Numbered from the stretch's first letter, positions 46,011 to 55,331 are shown. The stretch: DNA of 64,000 nucleotides from Palsa-506 sp963836355 (GCA_963836355.1 CAWIJO010000007.1:186001-250000); one strand, 5' to 3'. The notes: a model not told the origin generated them from the sequence alone. Made by a program: numbers and translations.

Positions 46011-46673
46011 ATGCGGGTAGCAATCGCCGGGGCAGGCGCCGTCGGCCGTTCCATCGCCAAGGAACTGCTGGAGAACGGGCACGAGGTCTTGCTGATCGAC
46101 AAGAGCCCGCGGTCGATCAAGGTCTACAGCGTGCCGCGGGCCGAATGGCTGCTCGCGGACGCCTGCGAGATCAGCGCGCTGGACGACGCGTCGCTTGAGC
46201 GGTGCAACGTGGTGATCGCGGCCACCGGCGACGATAAGGCCAACCTGGTGGTATCGCTGCTGGCCAAGACCGAGTACGGGGTGCCGCGGGTGGTCGCCAG
46301 GATCAACCACCCGAGCAACGAGTGGCTGTTCAACGAGTCATGGGGCGTCGACGTGGCGGTTTCCACTCCGCGGCTGCTTTCTGCGCTGGTCGAGGAGGCG
46401 GTCAGCGTGGGCGACCTGGTCCGGCTGATGACGTTCCGGCAAAGCGAGGCCAGCCTGGTCGAGATGACTATGCCCCCGGACGCGCCGCTGGCCGGCCGAC
46501 GGATCGGCGATATCGAGTGGCCCGCGGATACGGCGCTGGTGGCCATCCTGCGAGACGGCCGGGTGATCGTCCCGAACAACGATGACCCGCTGGAGGGCGG
46601 CGACGAGCTGCTGTTCGTGACCAGCGAGGATGTCGAGAATCAGCTCGGGCAGTTGCTGGGCGACGAGCACTGA
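46011..46673 (+). CDS. TrkA-type potassium channel/transporter regulator (second of pair)
   Basis: RCK protein of 220 residues with MRVAIAGAGAVGRSIAKELL, LLIDKSPRSIKVYSVPRAEW, CNVVIAATGDDKANLVVSLL, RVVARINHPSNEWLFNESWG and RCK_C part EMTMPPDAPLAGRRIGDIEW. The membrane TrkH/TrkG partner is not in the window. Operon with the preceding trkA. Confidence 0.9.
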   Translation: MRVAIAGAGAVGRSIAKELLENGHEVLLIDKSPRSIKVYSVPRAEWLLADACEISALDDASLERCNVVIAATGDDKANLVVSLLAKTEYGVPRVVARINHPSNEWLFNESWGVDVAVSTPRLLSALVEEAVSVGDLVRLMTFRQSEASLVEMTMPPDAPLAGRRIGDIEWPADTALVAILRDGRVIVPNNDDPLEGGDELLFVTSEDVENQLGQLLGDEH

Positions 46674-46783
46674 GCCAGCCCGGCTGCGGGGCCGGCTGAA
46701 TCCCGCCGCCTGAATCCGGCCAGCCGGGGCGAGCCCGGTGAGGCCAGCCCGCTCGACCCAGGCCGCTGAATCCCGCCGGGCCG

Positions 46784-47602
46784 TTACCTGGTCTCGGTTA
46801 TCTCCGGGCCCCGCTCGAACGGGTCCGGCGGTGGCTCACCGCCCTCGGCCGCCATCTGCTCCTCCAGCGCGGCCTGCGCCTCTTCCGGCAGCCTGATCTC
46901 GAGCAGATCCCTGGGCGGCGCGGGATGGTCGCCACGCACCACGACCACGTCGGCGAAGACCTCCTCGAACTGCCTGGCTAGTTCAGGGCGGCGCGCGGCC
47001 GGCCCGCTGATCACGCCGCGGAGGAACCAGCGCGGCCCGTCCACGCCGAGGAACCTGACCGGCTGCTTCTGCGTGCTGCCCTGCCCTGCCTCCGCGGTAT
47101 GCACCCGCGCGTGCAGCTCGGGACCAAACTTGCCCTCGGCCTGCTCGCTGTCGCCGCCCGACTTGGCGACTTCCTCGGCGATCTCCTGCCGTACCTCGTC
47201 CCACAGCCCGCTGGTCTTGGGCGCGGCGAAGGCCTGCAGCTGCAGGCCGCTCTCGCCGCGCAGCACCGCGATCCAGACACCCTGGTCCTCGGCCATGTTG
47301 ATCTGCACCTCGAGACCTTCGCGGACCGGAATCTGCAGGCTGCCGAAGTCCATCCGCTCCCCAGCCGGGAATTCCCCGGCGCCGTCCCAGGGCCCTGATC
47401 CCTGCTGGCCCGCATCATCCGCGGCGGAGTCATCCGGCGAGCCGGCGGCGCCGCTACCGCCAGCCAGGTCCTCGGCTAGATCCTCATCGTCCGCCAAGTC
47501 CGCCGGGGAATCCGGGCCGCCTGTGACATCCAGGTCATCTAGATCGCCAGCATCTTCGAATCCGGGCTGAGCCGCATCCGCACGGCGGCGTCGTCGGAAC
47601 AC
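46784..47602 (-). CDS. DUF3710 family protein
   Basis: 272 residues: a basic start MFRRRRRAD, a long acidic disordered stretch (DLDDLDVTGGPDSPADLADD), then the DUF3710 core MDFGSLQIPVREGLEVQINM, WIAVLRGESGLQLQAFAAPK, VRFLGVDGPRWFLRGVISG and VVVRGDHPAPPRDLLEIRLP. An actinobacterial family of unknown function, habitually next to dut as here (12 bases apart, same strand). Confidence 0.9.
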   Translation of the reverse strand: MFRRRRRADAAQPGFEDAGDLDDLDVTGGPDSPADLADDEDLAEDLAGGSGAAGSPDDSAADDAGQQGSGPWDGAGEFPAGERMDFGSLQIPVREGLEVQINMAEDQGVWIAVLRGESGLQLQAFAAPKTSGLWDEVRQEIAEEVAKSGGDSEQAEGKFGPELHARVHTAEAGQGSTQKQPVRFLGVDGPRWFLRGVISGPAARRPELARQFEEVFADVVVVRGDHPAPPRDLLEIRLPEEAQAALEEQMAAEGGEPPPDPFERGPEITETR

Positions 47603-47614
47603 CCGGCACGCTCC

Positions 47615-48151
47615 TTACCTAGTCGCTTGATTCTCGTTACCGGTGGCCAGGCCGGCCGTCTCGGCATGTCCTCCAGTGGATCCGAATCCGCCGTCCCCCC
47701 TGGCCGACCCGGGGAGACGATCGACTTCGTGAAACTCCGCGCGCTCCACTCGCTGGATCACCAACTGCGCGATCCGGTCGCCACGCTGGAAGCGGACCGG
47801 CTTGCTGGCGTCAGTGTTGAGCAACGTGACCCTGATCTCGCCACGGTACCCCGCATCCACGGTGCCCGGCGCATTCACAATCGTCACGCCGTGCCGCGCA
47901 GCCAGGCCGGACCGCGGATGCACGAAGGCCGCGAATCCGTCCGGCAGGGCGATGGCAATGCCGGTTGGCACCACCGCCCGCTGGCCGGGTCCGAGTTCGA
48001 CATCGGCGGCCGCGACTAGATCCGGGCCGGCATCGCCGGCGTGGGCGCGGGCCGGCAGCGGAATGCCCGGGTCCAGACGCCTTATCAGGACCGGCACTGC
48101 ATCCTGCCCGGCATTCGCGAGCGCTGCGGGCGCCTTGCTTGCGGTATCCAC
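47615..48151 (-). CDS. dut: Deoxyuridine 5'-triphosphate nucleotidohydrolase
   Basis: Hydrolyses dUTP to dUMP and PPi, keeping uracil out of DNA. Trimeric-type motifs are all present: motif 1 HAGDAGPDLVAA, motif 2 HPRSGLAARHGVTIVN, motif 3 GTVDAGYRGEIRVTLLN, motif 4 RGDRIAQLVIQRV and motif 5 GSARGDGGFGSTGG. The GTG at 48151 (VDTASKAPA) is the likely start; the head before IPLPARAHAGDAG is longer than the minimum. Operon with DUF3710. Confidence 0.95.
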   Translation of the reverse strand: MDTASKAPAALANAGQDAVPVLIRRLDPGIPLPARAHAGDAGPDLVAAADVELGPGQRAVVPTGIAIALPDGFAAFVHPRSGLAARHGVTIVNAPGTVDAGYRGEIRVTLLNTDASKPVRFQRGDRIAQLVIQRVERAEFHEVDRLPGSARGDGGFGSTGGHAETAGLATGNENQATR

Positions 48152-48219
48152 GGACGCGACCTTACCGTCGGGCGAGCCGCCCGGCGTAACGCATCGTCCG
48201 TCTCTGCTCACCGGGCAGG

Positions 48220-48358
48220 CCGGCTCCGCGCTCCGCGGGTATGGCCGGGCGGTGAGATCGCGGCGGCAGCCGACTCCGTCACGGCCCGCCGGGCGGGGCC
48301 GACTCCGCGTTCCGCAGGTATGGCCAGGCATGTGAGATGGCGGCGGCGGCCGGCACCG
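48220..48358 (-). repeat. Diverged about 80-bp duplication of the 3' end of the AI-2E exporter gene
   Basis: The segment 48299-48358 (within the gene end) is repeated about 79-80 bases downstream at 48220-48278 with roughly a dozen differences and one indel; GGTATGGCC and GTGAGAT are shared landmarks. The stop codon (48279-48281) lies between, so the unit includes the gene end. Confidence 0.7.
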
Positions 48359-49580
48359 CGACGATGGCTCCGGCGATGCCGGCCACGATGCCGCCGACCG
48401 CCAGCACCAGGATGATCGCGAGCGGATGCAGCCGGACAATCCGGCCGACGACAAGCGGCTGCAGTAGATGGCTCTCGATCTGGTTCTCCAGCAGGAAAAC
48501 GGCGAGCAGGATCACCGCCGCGAGCCAGCCTCTGGTGCCGAGCGTCACCAAGATCGCGAGTGCCCCGACCACCAGGATGCCGACGAGCGGCACGAACGCG
48601 GCCAGGAAGACCAGGATGATCAGCGGCACCAGCAGGGGCACGCCCAGAATCCAGAGGGCAAGGCCGATGGCGATCGCGTGGATCGCAGCGACGAGAGTGG
48701 TTCCCCGTACGTAGTGCTCCAGCGCGTCCCAGGCGGCCAGGCCTGCCTTGCGTGCCCGCTCTTTCGCCTGCGGCCGCAGCCGGCCGATCAGCCAGTTCCA
48801 GATCCGCTCGTAATCCTTGAGCAGGAAAAAAGTGATGAACACCGTCAGGATGATCCCGGTCAGCAGTTCCAGGACGATCCGCCCGCCGGTCACTACCGTG
48901 CCCGCGACGAGCGATTTATGCTGCGTCAGGAAGTTCACCAGCTGGTCGGAGTACTTCTGCAGGCGGACGCTGCTGATGTGGAACGGCGGGCCGGCCAGAG
49001 AGGTCTGTACCTGCCGCGCGGTGTGCTTGACCTCGGCGGACAGCCTCGGGTATTCGGCGCTGACCCGGCTGGCCGCGAGCGTGCCCGCGCCGACTAGGAC
49101 GGCGATCGCCGCGAGGACGGTGCACCAGGTCGCCGCCAGCGAGGGCAGGCCGAGCCGCCGTAGCCGGGCGGTGAGCGGATGCAGCAGGGCGGTGAGCAGC
49201 AGCGCTGCCAGGCAGGGCAGTACCACCAGGCGCAGTGCGCCGGCCACCCGGAACGCGACGTAGATCAGCAGGCCGACCAGCAGCAGCCGCCACGACCAGG
49301 CAGCGGCCTGCTGCAGGAAGCGGGGCACGGTCGCCGGGCGCGGCCCTGCACCGGAAGCCGCGGTGGCGCGGGCTGCCGTGGTTTCGCTGGCCGTCGTGCC
49401 CGCGGACGCGGTCGTCTCGTCGTGCGCTCCGGTGCCGCCAGGCGCTCCGGTGCCGCCAGGCGCCGCGGAGTCCGCGGACGCAGCAAGCGGTCCCAGGCCG
49501 GGCGGCTGGGCGGCTGCTGCCTGAGCCCGCTGACGGAGGTTCACGGCCGCAGCGCGCAGCTTCCGGCCGGTCCAGACCAC
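48279..49580 (-). CDS. AI-2E family (TqsA/PerM-type) transporter
   Basis: About 433 residues, eight or so membrane helices (SWRLLLVGLLIYVAFRVAGA, LVVLPCLAALLLTALLHPL, LAATWCTVLAAIAVLVGAG, then ELLTGIILTVFITFFLLKDY) and the signature VPLIILVFLAAFVPLVGILV with ENQIESHLLQPLVVGRIVRL and HPLAIILVLAVGG. Substrate of actinobacterial members is unknown. The N-terminus is Ala/Thr/Gly-rich. A minus-strand open frame 49541-49855 (MTGRRTRRDSTDHGIADPAT) precedes it in another frame and could be the true N-terminus if one base is missing near 49560. Divergent from DUF3093. Confidence 0.85.
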   Translation of the reverse strand: MVWTGRKLRAAAVNLRQRAQAAAAQPPGLGPLAASADSAAPGGTGAPGGTGAHDETTASAGTTASETTAARATAASGAGPRPATVPRFLQQAAAWSWRLLLVGLLIYVAFRVAGALRLVVLPCLAALLLTALLHPLTARLRRLGLPSLAATWCTVLAAIAVLVGAGTLAASRVSAEYPRLSAEVKHTARQVQTSLAGPPFHISSVRLQKYSDQLVNFLTQHKSLVAGTVVTGGRIVLELLTGIILTVFITFFLLKDYERIWNWLIGRLRPQAKERARKAGLAAWDALEHYVRGTTLVAAIHAIAIGLALWILGVPLLVPLIILVFLAAFVPLVGILVVGALAILVTLGTRGWLAAVILLAVFLLENQIESHLLQPLVVGRIVRLHPLAIILVLAVGGIVAGIAGAIVAVPAAAAISHAWPYLRNAESAPPGGP

Positions 49581-49884
49581 CGGCCGCCAGGCTGATCAGG
49601 CACGGCAGTCCCAGACGCTGGGCCAGCCTGCGCCGCCGGGCCAGCACCAGCCGGCCCGGCGGTTCTCGCGGTTCCGGTCGCAGCCTCGCCGGGCGGTGCC
49701 TGCTGGCCGGGTGCCGGCTCCGCGCCGTCATGGCCGGCCAGGGCAGCGGAATCGGCTTTCGCGGACGCGCCGACGCCAGTATCGGCACCGGTCGGCGTCG
49801 CGGGATCGGCTATCCCATGGTCCGTGCTGTCCCGCCGCGTCCGTCGGCCCGTCATCCCCCCATGTAACCAACTACCGTGGGCTG

Positions 49885-50367
49885 ATGGGCAACTACCGCG
49901 AACAGCTCCGCGTTCCGGTCTCATATTGGGTACTCGGCCTTCTTTGCGCCACCATCCTGGGCAGCACCCTGTGGGCTGGTTTCAGCGCCGGGGCCGCCAT
50001 CGCGGTCTATGTCGTATTCGGCGGCGGCTGCGCCGCCGCCCTGCTGATCTGGGGCAGCGTCCGGGTCGAGGTGGCCGACGGCCGACTGCGGGCCGGCCAG
50101 CACGTGCTGCCGCTGCAGTCGGCGGGCGAGGTGGCGCCGCTGGACGAGGCCCAGGCACGCGCGATGCGCGGCCCGCGCGCGGATCCCGCGGCTTTCATGC
50201 TCATCAGGCCCTACCTCAAGGGCGCCGTATACGTTGGGATCAGCCAGTACGGCGGGCCGGAGGCTCCGCCGTACTGGCTGATCGGCACCAGGGACCCGGC
50301 CGAGCTGGCCGCCGCGATCGAGAGATCACGTCCCGCCGCGCGGGCCGACCGCAGCCCCATGGGATGA
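49885..50367 (+). CDS. DUF3093 family membrane protein
   Basis: About 160 residues: MGNYREQLRVPVSYWVLGLL (helix 1), FSAGAAIAVYVVFGGGCAAA (helix 2), then the family core VADGRLRAGQHVLPLQSAGE, FMLIRPYLKGAVYVGISQY and PYWLIGTRDPAELAAAI. Widespread in actinobacteria near dut and DUF3710; function unknown. Confidence 0.9.
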   Translation: MGNYREQLRVPVSYWVLGLLCATILGSTLWAGFSAGAAIAVYVVFGGGCAAALLIWGSVRVEVADGRLRAGQHVLPLQSAGEVAPLDEAQARAMRGPRADPAAFMLIRPYLKGAVYVGISQYGGPEAPPYWLIGTRDPAELAAAIERSRPAARADRSPMG

Positions 50368-50398
50368 TCCTCGGACGCTCGTCAGGAGGGAACATCGG

Positions 50399-50680
50399 AT
50401 GGCAGGCAGGAATACCGGCAGGCAGGTCCTCGTCATAGCCGCCGCGTTCGTCGCGGCGAACCTTGCCAGGAAGGTGATCACGGTCGCCTGGACGCGGATA
50501 ACCGGCGACGAGCCGCCGATCGATCCGCAGGATCCGGACGTCGGGCTCAAGAAAGCGCTTGGCTGGTCCATCCTGATGGGCGTCGGCATGGAGGCAGCCC
50601 GGCTGGTCACCACCAGGTTGCTGGCGGCCCGGCTGCGCAGCTCGGCCGGCAGTGACGAGGCCGCCGAAGCCGACAAGTAG
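50399..50680 (+). CDS. DUF4235 family protein
   Basis: 93 residues with an N-terminal membrane-seeking helix (VLVIAAAFVAANLARKVITV), the family motif WTRITGDEPPIDPQDPDVGL and a second helix KALGWSILMGVGMEAARL. The ATG at 50399 follows CAGGAGGG. Probably in an operon with DUF3093. Unknown function. A stem-loop follows the stop. Confidence 0.8.
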   Translation: MAGRNTGRQVLVIAAAFVAANLARKVITVAWTRITGDEPPIDPQDPDVGLKKALGWSILMGVGMEAARLVTTRLLAARLRSSAGSDEAAEADK

Positions 50681-50685
50681 CACCA

Positions 50686-50716
50686 GCCCGGCCCGCGGCG
50701 ATACCGCAGGCCGGGC
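50686..50716 (+). terminator. Stem-loop after DUF4235
   Basis: GCCCGGCC-CGCGG at 50686-50698 pairs with CCGCA-GGCCGGGC at 50704-50716 around a 5-nt loop, 6 bases beyond the stop codon. Confidence 0.6.
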
Positions 50717-50818
50717 GCGATGACCGCACGCGGGCGCGATGACCATGGGAGAGTCAGGCTGCGGTATGCATTTGGTATGCCAGGGCGGCGAAGCCCAGAA
50801 TGGCCCTACCCTCGGCCC

Positions 50819-51583
50819 GTGACCTCGCAGAACCGCTCGCAGCTGTCTTACAAGATCGGGTACGCCATCCGGCATCCCGATCGGATCGCGTCATATGCCC
50901 GGCGCCGCAGCCGGGACGCCTGGCTTAGCCTGCACGCGCATGACCACCTCAGCTATTACCGGGCGGTGATGCGGTCGGACGCGTCGCGCAGTCACGAGGG
51001 CGCGGTCGGCAGCAAGACCCGCGAATCCTGGCTGAAGATCGGCCAACTGCAGTTCGACTACCTGCACGGGCACGGCCTCAAGCCGGGAACGCGGATGCTC
51101 GAGATCGGCTGCGGCAACCTGCGAGCGGGCCATCTGTTCATCGACTATCTGGACACCGGCAACTACTACGGCATCGACATCTCGCCTGACATCCTGCTCG
51201 CGGCCCAGGACACGATCGCCGAGTTCGACCTGCAGCGGAAGCTGCCGCACCTCACGCTGGTCCGGGACATGCAGTTCGCGTTCCTGCCGGCCGGGCAGTT
51301 CGACGTGGTGCACGCGCACAGCGTGTTCTCGCATTCCCCGGTCGAGGTTATTGATGAGTGCCTGGGCAGCATCGGCCGGGTGATGGCCGACGACGGATTC
51401 TTCGACTTCACCTTCGACCGGACCACCGGCGAGGAGCATCAGGTCCTTCGCGAGGACTTCTACTACCGGGCCGAAACGTTAGTGGGACTGGCTGCCAGGC
51501 ATGGCCTGCGGGCCCGCATCATGGATGACTGGGCAGCACTTGGGCATCCGCAGTCGAAGATCCGCGTTTCAAAACAATGCTGA
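50819..51583 (+). CDS. Class I SAM-dependent methyltransferase
   Basis: About 254 residues. Motif I TRMLEIGCGNLRAGHLFIDY, YYGIDISPDILLAAQDTI, the motif IV/V region FDVVHAHSVFSHSPVEVIDE and FFDFTFDRTTGEEHQVL. The pattern resembles glycan- or lipid-associated methyltransferases. The GTG at 50819 (VTSQNRSQLSYKIGYAI) is preferred because the codons before it are not conserved-looking. The gene stands between DUF4235 and glgC. Confidence 0.78.
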   Translation: MTSQNRSQLSYKIGYAIRHPDRIASYARRRSRDAWLSLHAHDHLSYYRAVMRSDASRSHEGAVGSKTRESWLKIGQLQFDYLHGHGLKPGTRMLEIGCGNLRAGHLFIDYLDTGNYYGIDISPDILLAAQDTIAEFDLQRKLPHLTLVRDMQFAFLPAGQFDVVHAHSVFSHSPVEVIDECLGSIGRVMADDGFFDFTFDRTTGEEHQVLREDFYYRAETLVGLAARHGLRARIMDDWAALGHPQSKIRVSKQC

Positions 51584-51761
51584 CTGCCCGCGCGGAGCCG
51601 CTGGCTGGCGAGATTCTCGGCCACATCGGCCGGTGGCGCTACCCACCGGGCACCGATGGGGCAACACTAGGAGCGCGAAGCCTGCGAAACCCGCAGAAAT
51701 GCCGAATCGGACTGGCTGCGACGGGGTAGGTCCCGGGAACCGATGCTGCTGGAGGTGCGAG

Positions 51762-53000
51762 ATGGCCGAGCCACGGATCCTGGGCATCGTGCTGGCAGGC
51801 GGGGCCGGCAAGCGGCTGGCCCCGCTGACGGCGGACCGGGCCAAACCCGCCGTGCCGTTCGGCGGCCTTTACCGGCTGGTGGACTTCGCGCTGTCTAACC
51901 TGGTGAACGCGCGGTGCCTGCGGATCTGCGTACTGACCCAGTACAAGAGCCATAGCCTGGACCGGCACATCACCACGACGTGGCGGATGAGCAGCTTGCT
52001 CGGCAACTACGTGACGCCGGTGCCGGCCCAGCAGCGGCGCGGCCCGCACTGGTATACCGGCTCGGCCGATGCCATCTACCAGTCACTCAACCTGATCTCC
52101 GACGAGCGGCCGGACATCGTGGCCGTGTTCGGCGCCGACCACGTCTACCGGATGGATCCAGGCCAGATGATCAGGCAGCACATCGAGTCGGGCGCGGCTG
52201 CCACCGTGGCAGCCATCCCGGTGCAGCGGACCGAGGCCACCGCGTTCGGCGTGATCGAGGTGGGCAAGAACGGCCGCACGGTGGAGGCATTCCTGGAGAA
52301 GCCGGCCGACCCGCCAGGTCGCCCCGGCCACCCGGACGAGGCTTACGCCTCGATGGGCAACTACGTCTTCAGCAGTGACGCGCTCGTCGAGGCGCTGCGG
52401 AAAGACGCGGCCAACGACGACAGCCTGCATGACATGGGCGGCGACATCGTCCCGATGATGGTCAGCGAGCGCGCCGCGCACGCCTACGACTTCCTGGACA
52501 ACGACGTGCCGGGCGCGACCGAGCGAGACGCCGGCTACTGGCGTGACGTCGGGACGCTTGACTCCTACTTCGACGCGCACATGGATCTGTGTGCGCTGCA
52601 CCCCGTGTTCAACCTGTACAACGACCAGTGGCCGATACATACCAGCGTGCCGGCCCTGCCGCCGGCCAAGTTCGTGCACAACAAGGGCGATCGGGTAGGC
52701 CGGGCGCTGTCCAGCCTGGTCAGCAACGGCGTCATCGTCTCCGGCGGCCTGGTGCGCAAGTCGGTGCTCTGCCCGGGGGTCCGGGTGGATAGCTGGTCGA
52801 CCGTGGAGCGGGCAGTGATTTTGAACAACACCCGGATCGGCCGGCACGCGGTGGTCAGGGACGCCATCTTGGACAAGAACGTCGTCGTCCCCGAAGGCGT
52901 CCAGGTGGGGGTCGACAAGGAGCACGACAAGGCGCGCGGGTTCGTGGTTTCCGAAAGCGGCATCACGGTGGTCGGCAAGGGCCAGCTGGTGCCGGAGTGA
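51762..53000 (+). CDS. glgC: Glucose-1-phosphate adenylyltransferase
   Basis: Makes ADP-glucose from ATP and glucose-1-phosphate for glycogen and maltosyl-transfer pathways. LAGGAGKRLAPLTADRAKPA (nucleotide loop), VDFALSNLVNARCLRICVLT, WYTGSADAIYQSLNLI, VFGADHVYRMDPGQMI, EKPADPPGRPGHPDEAYASM and YWRDVGTLDSYFDAHMDL are present, with the C-terminal left-handed beta-helix (VERAVILNNTRIGRHAVVRD). GGAGGTG precedes the ATG. The stop overlaps the GTG of the glycosyltransferase (GTGA), so the two are coupled. Confidence 0.96.
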   Translation: MAEPRILGIVLAGGAGKRLAPLTADRAKPAVPFGGLYRLVDFALSNLVNARCLRICVLTQYKSHSLDRHITTTWRMSSLLGNYVTPVPAQQRRGPHWYTGSADAIYQSLNLISDERPDIVAVFGADHVYRMDPGQMIRQHIESGAAATVAAIPVQRTEATAFGVIEVGKNGRTVEAFLEKPADPPGRPGHPDEAYASMGNYVFSSDALVEALRKDAANDDSLHDMGGDIVPMMVSERAAHAYDFLDNDVPGATERDAGYWRDVGTLDSYFDAHMDLCALHPVFNLYNDQWPIHTSVPALPPAKFVHNKGDRVGRALSSLVSNGVIVSGGLVRKSVLCPGVRVDSWSTVERAVILNNTRIGRHAVVRDAILDKNVVVPEGVQVGVDKEHDKARGFVVSESGITVVGKGQLVPE

Positions 53001-54178
53001 CCGGTAGCACGCCGCGGGGCAAGCTCGCGGTTGCGCTGCTGACCAGGGAGTACCCGCCGGAGGTGTACGGCGGCGCCGGAGTGCACGTCGAGTACCTGGC
53101 GCGCGAGCTGGCCAGCCTGGTCCGCCTTACGGTGCACTGCCAGGGCGCCGACCGGCCAGGCGCGGTCGCGCATCAGCCGTGGGACCGGCTGGACGGCGCC
53201 AACCAGGCACTGTCGACGATCTCCGCTGACGTGTCGATGGCATCAGCGGCGGCCGCCGCCGACGTGGTGCACTCGCATACCTGGTACGCCAACCTGGCCG
53301 GCCACCTGGCGTCGCTGCTCTCCGGCGCACCGCATGTCGTCACCGTGCACTCGCTGGAGCCGCTGCGGCCGTGGAAGGCCGAGCAGCTCGGCGGCGGCTA
53401 CGCCCTGTCGTCCTGGTGCGAGCGCACCGCGCTGGAGTCAGCGGCGGCCATCATCGCGGTCTCCGCGGGCATGCGGGAAGACGTCCTCCGCTGCTATCCG
53501 GCGGTCCCGGCCGACCGCGTGCGGGTGATCCGCAACGGGATCGACACCAGCGAGTACGCGCCCGATCCAGGCACGGACGTACTGGAGCGCTACGGAGTGG
53601 ACCCGGGCCGGCCGCTGGTGGTGTTCGTCGGCCGGATTACCCGGCAGAAGGGCCTGCCGGTGCTGCTGCGGGCCGCCGCACGGCTGGATCCCGATACCCA
53701 GCTGATGCTCTGCGCCGGGCAGCCCGACACGACCGGGCTGGCCGCGGAGGTCACCGCGCTGGTCCAGGATCTGCGCGATACCCGGTCCGGGGTGATCTGG
53801 CTGTCCGGCATGCTGGCCAGGCCCGAGGTGATCCAGCTGCTCTCGCATGCCACCGCGTTCGTCTGCCCGTCGCTATACGAGCCACTGGGCATCGTGAACC
53901 TGGAGGCGATGGCGTGCGGCACCGCGGTGGTGGCATCCCGGGTCGGCGGCATTCCTAAGGTGGTGGCCGATGGCCGGACCGGGCTGCTGGTGCCGCCTGG
54001 TGACCCGGCAGCGCTTGCCGACGCGGTCAACGTCCTGGTCCGCGACCAGGCGCTGGCGGCCGCCATGGGACGCCGCGGCCGCGAGCGGGTTGTTGCCGAG
54101 TTCGACTGGGCGGCCATCGCGGCCCAGACCGCCGGGCTCTATGCGGAGCTGACCGGCACTGGCGCACAGCGGCGCTAA
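52997..54178 (+). CDS. glgM: GT4 glycosyltransferase, alpha-maltose-1-phosphate synthase type
   Basis: Actinobacterial 'GlgA'-type GT4 enzyme, known in mycobacteria as GlgM and using ADP-glucose plus glucose-1-phosphate to build maltose-1-phosphate. 393 residues with LLTREYPPEVYGGAGVHVEY, HSHTWYANLAGHLASLLSGA, VVTVHSLEPLRPWKAEQLGG, the acceptor loop GRITRQKGLPVLLRAAARLD and SLYEPLGIVNLEAMACGTAV (nucleotide-sugar E-x7-E). Overlap with glgC makes co-translation likely. Confidence 0.92.
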   Translation: MTGSTPRGKLAVALLTREYPPEVYGGAGVHVEYLARELASLVRLTVHCQGADRPGAVAHQPWDRLDGANQALSTISADVSMASAAAAADVVHSHTWYANLAGHLASLLSGAPHVVTVHSLEPLRPWKAEQLGGGYALSSWCERTALESAAAIIAVSAGMREDVLRCYPAVPADRVRVIRNGIDTSEYAPDPGTDVLERYGVDPGRPLVVFVGRITRQKGLPVLLRAAARLDPDTQLMLCAGQPDTTGLAAEVTALVQDLRDTRSGVIWLSGMLARPEVIQLLSHATAFVCPSLYEPLGIVNLEAMACGTAVVASRVGGIPKVVADGRTGLLVPPGDPAALADAVNVLVRDQALAAAMGRRGRERVVAEFDWAAIAAQTAGLYAELTGTGAQRR

Positions 54179-54184
54179 GTATTA

Positions 54185-54194
54185 CGATATATCG
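54185..54194 (+). promoter_or_regulatory. CGATATATCG palindrome before the DUF1707 gene
   Basis: A perfect 10-bp AT-rich palindrome 26 bases upstream of the ATG in otherwise GC-rich DNA. Its position suggests an operator or part of a -10 region; no regulator can be named. Confidence 0.4.
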
Positions 54195-54220
54195 CGTTTA
54201 GCTTCCAGAGGAGGTCTGCC

Positions 54221-54841
54221 ATGGACCAGCCCGCTGAGCATGAGCCGGTGCAGCCGCGGGCGATCCGCGCATCCGACCAGGACCGGGAAGCCGTCTTGCA
54301 GCGACTGCAGGCTGCCTTCGCCGAGGGCCGGCTGGACGACGACGAATTCGATCAGCGGATGCGAGCCGCGCTCACCGGCCGGACCGGCGCCGACCTGGCG
54401 CCGCTGCTCGATGACCTGCCTGCCGCCGCCGGTGGCAGGGCCGCCGTCTCGGGTACGCCAGGCCGCAGGCCAGGACGATTCGCCGGGGCGTACAAGAACT
54501 CGGTCCGGCGGGGCGGCCGCTGGCGCGTCCCCGAGCGGTTCACCTCGGTTGTCTACAAGGGCACCGGCATGCTCGATCTGCGGGCGGCCGAGCTGACTGC
54601 GCACGTCACGACCGTGGTCGCCGTTGCCTACAAGTCTCAGATCGCCGTGCTGGTGCCGCCGGGCATCCGGGTCGAGATGGAGGGCTTCGGGGTCAGCAAG
54701 GGCTGGTCCGCCGACGAGGAGCGGGAAAGCCAGCTGCCGCCCGGCGCGCCGGTAGTGCACATCCGCGGGATCGCCTACAAGGGCACGATCGAGACCAACA
54801 CCAGGCCGCCGGCCAAGGACGACGGCCGGGCCATCAGGTAA
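54221..54841 (+). CDS. DUF1707 domain protein
   Basis: About 206 residues. N-terminal DUF1707 head IRASDQDREAVLQRLQAAFA, EGRLDDDEFDQRMRAALTGR, TGADLAPLLDDLP, then a C-terminal beta-rich domain (FTSVVYKGTGMLDLRAAELT, VLVPPGIRVEMEGFGVSKGW) resembling the LiaF/DUF2154 cell-wall-active antibiotic response fold. No membrane helix is present. GAGGAGG precedes the ATG. Converges with the VOC gene, overlapping by 8 bases. Confidence 0.85.
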   Translation: MDQPAEHEPVQPRAIRASDQDREAVLQRLQAAFAEGRLDDDEFDQRMRAALTGRTGADLAPLLDDLPAAAGGRAAVSGTPGRRPGRFAGAYKNSVRRGGRWRVPERFTSVVYKGTGMLDLRAAELTAHVTTVVAVAYKSQIAVLVPPGIRVEMEGFGVSKGWSADEERESQLPPGAPVVHIRGIAYKGTIETNTRPPAKDDGRAIR

Positions 54842-55331
54842 CCGAGCCGGCTGCGGCTCCGGTGACCCGGTCGCCCCAGCGGGCCAGCTCGCCGTCCAGG
54901 TTCAGCGGGGCGATCATCTCGCCGCTTTGCATTTCCCGCGCCCAGTCCTCGGCGGGCACCCGCCACATCACCTCGAACTCGATCCCGTTCGGGTCCTTGG
55001 CGTACAGCGACTTCGAGACCCGGTGGTCGCTTGCGCCGACCAGCGCGCCGCGGTCGGCCAGCCGGGCGCGCGTGTCGGCAAGCTCGGCCAGCGTCCCGAC
55101 CTCCCAGGCCAGGTGGTACAGCCCGAGCGACGGGCAGGCCGGCAGCTGCGCGCCGGCCACCTCGAACAGGCCGAGGTCATGGTCGTTCGAGGATCCCGCC
55201 GCCCGCAGGAACGCGGCCCGGCCCGGGATCTCGGTGCGGACCTCGAAGCCGAGCGTGGCCCGGTAGAAGTCGACGGTGGCGGCCAGGTCCCGGACGTACA
55301 GGACGGCGTGGTTCAGGCGGCGAACGGCCAT
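54834..55331 (-). CDS. VOC-family (glyoxalase/dioxygenase-fold) protein
   Basis: 165 residues: RRLNHAVLYVRDLAATVDFY (strand and metal His), GFEVRTEIPGRAAFLRAAGS, NDHDLGLFEVAG, YHLAWEVGTLAELADTRARL and KSLYAKDPNGIEFEVMWRVP (second metal His/Glu region). The pattern is like catechol-type extradiol dioxygenases or glyoxalase-like proteins; no substrate can be named. Overlaps DUF1707 tail-to-tail. Confidence 0.85.
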   Translation of the reverse strand: MAVRRLNHAVLYVRDLAATVDFYRATLGFEVRTEIPGRAAFLRAAGSSNDHDLGLFEVAGAQLPACPSLGLYHLAWEVGTLAELADTRARLADRGALVGASDHRVSKSLYAKDPNGIEFEVMWRVPAEDWAREMQSGEMIAPLNLDGELARWGDRVTGAAAGSVT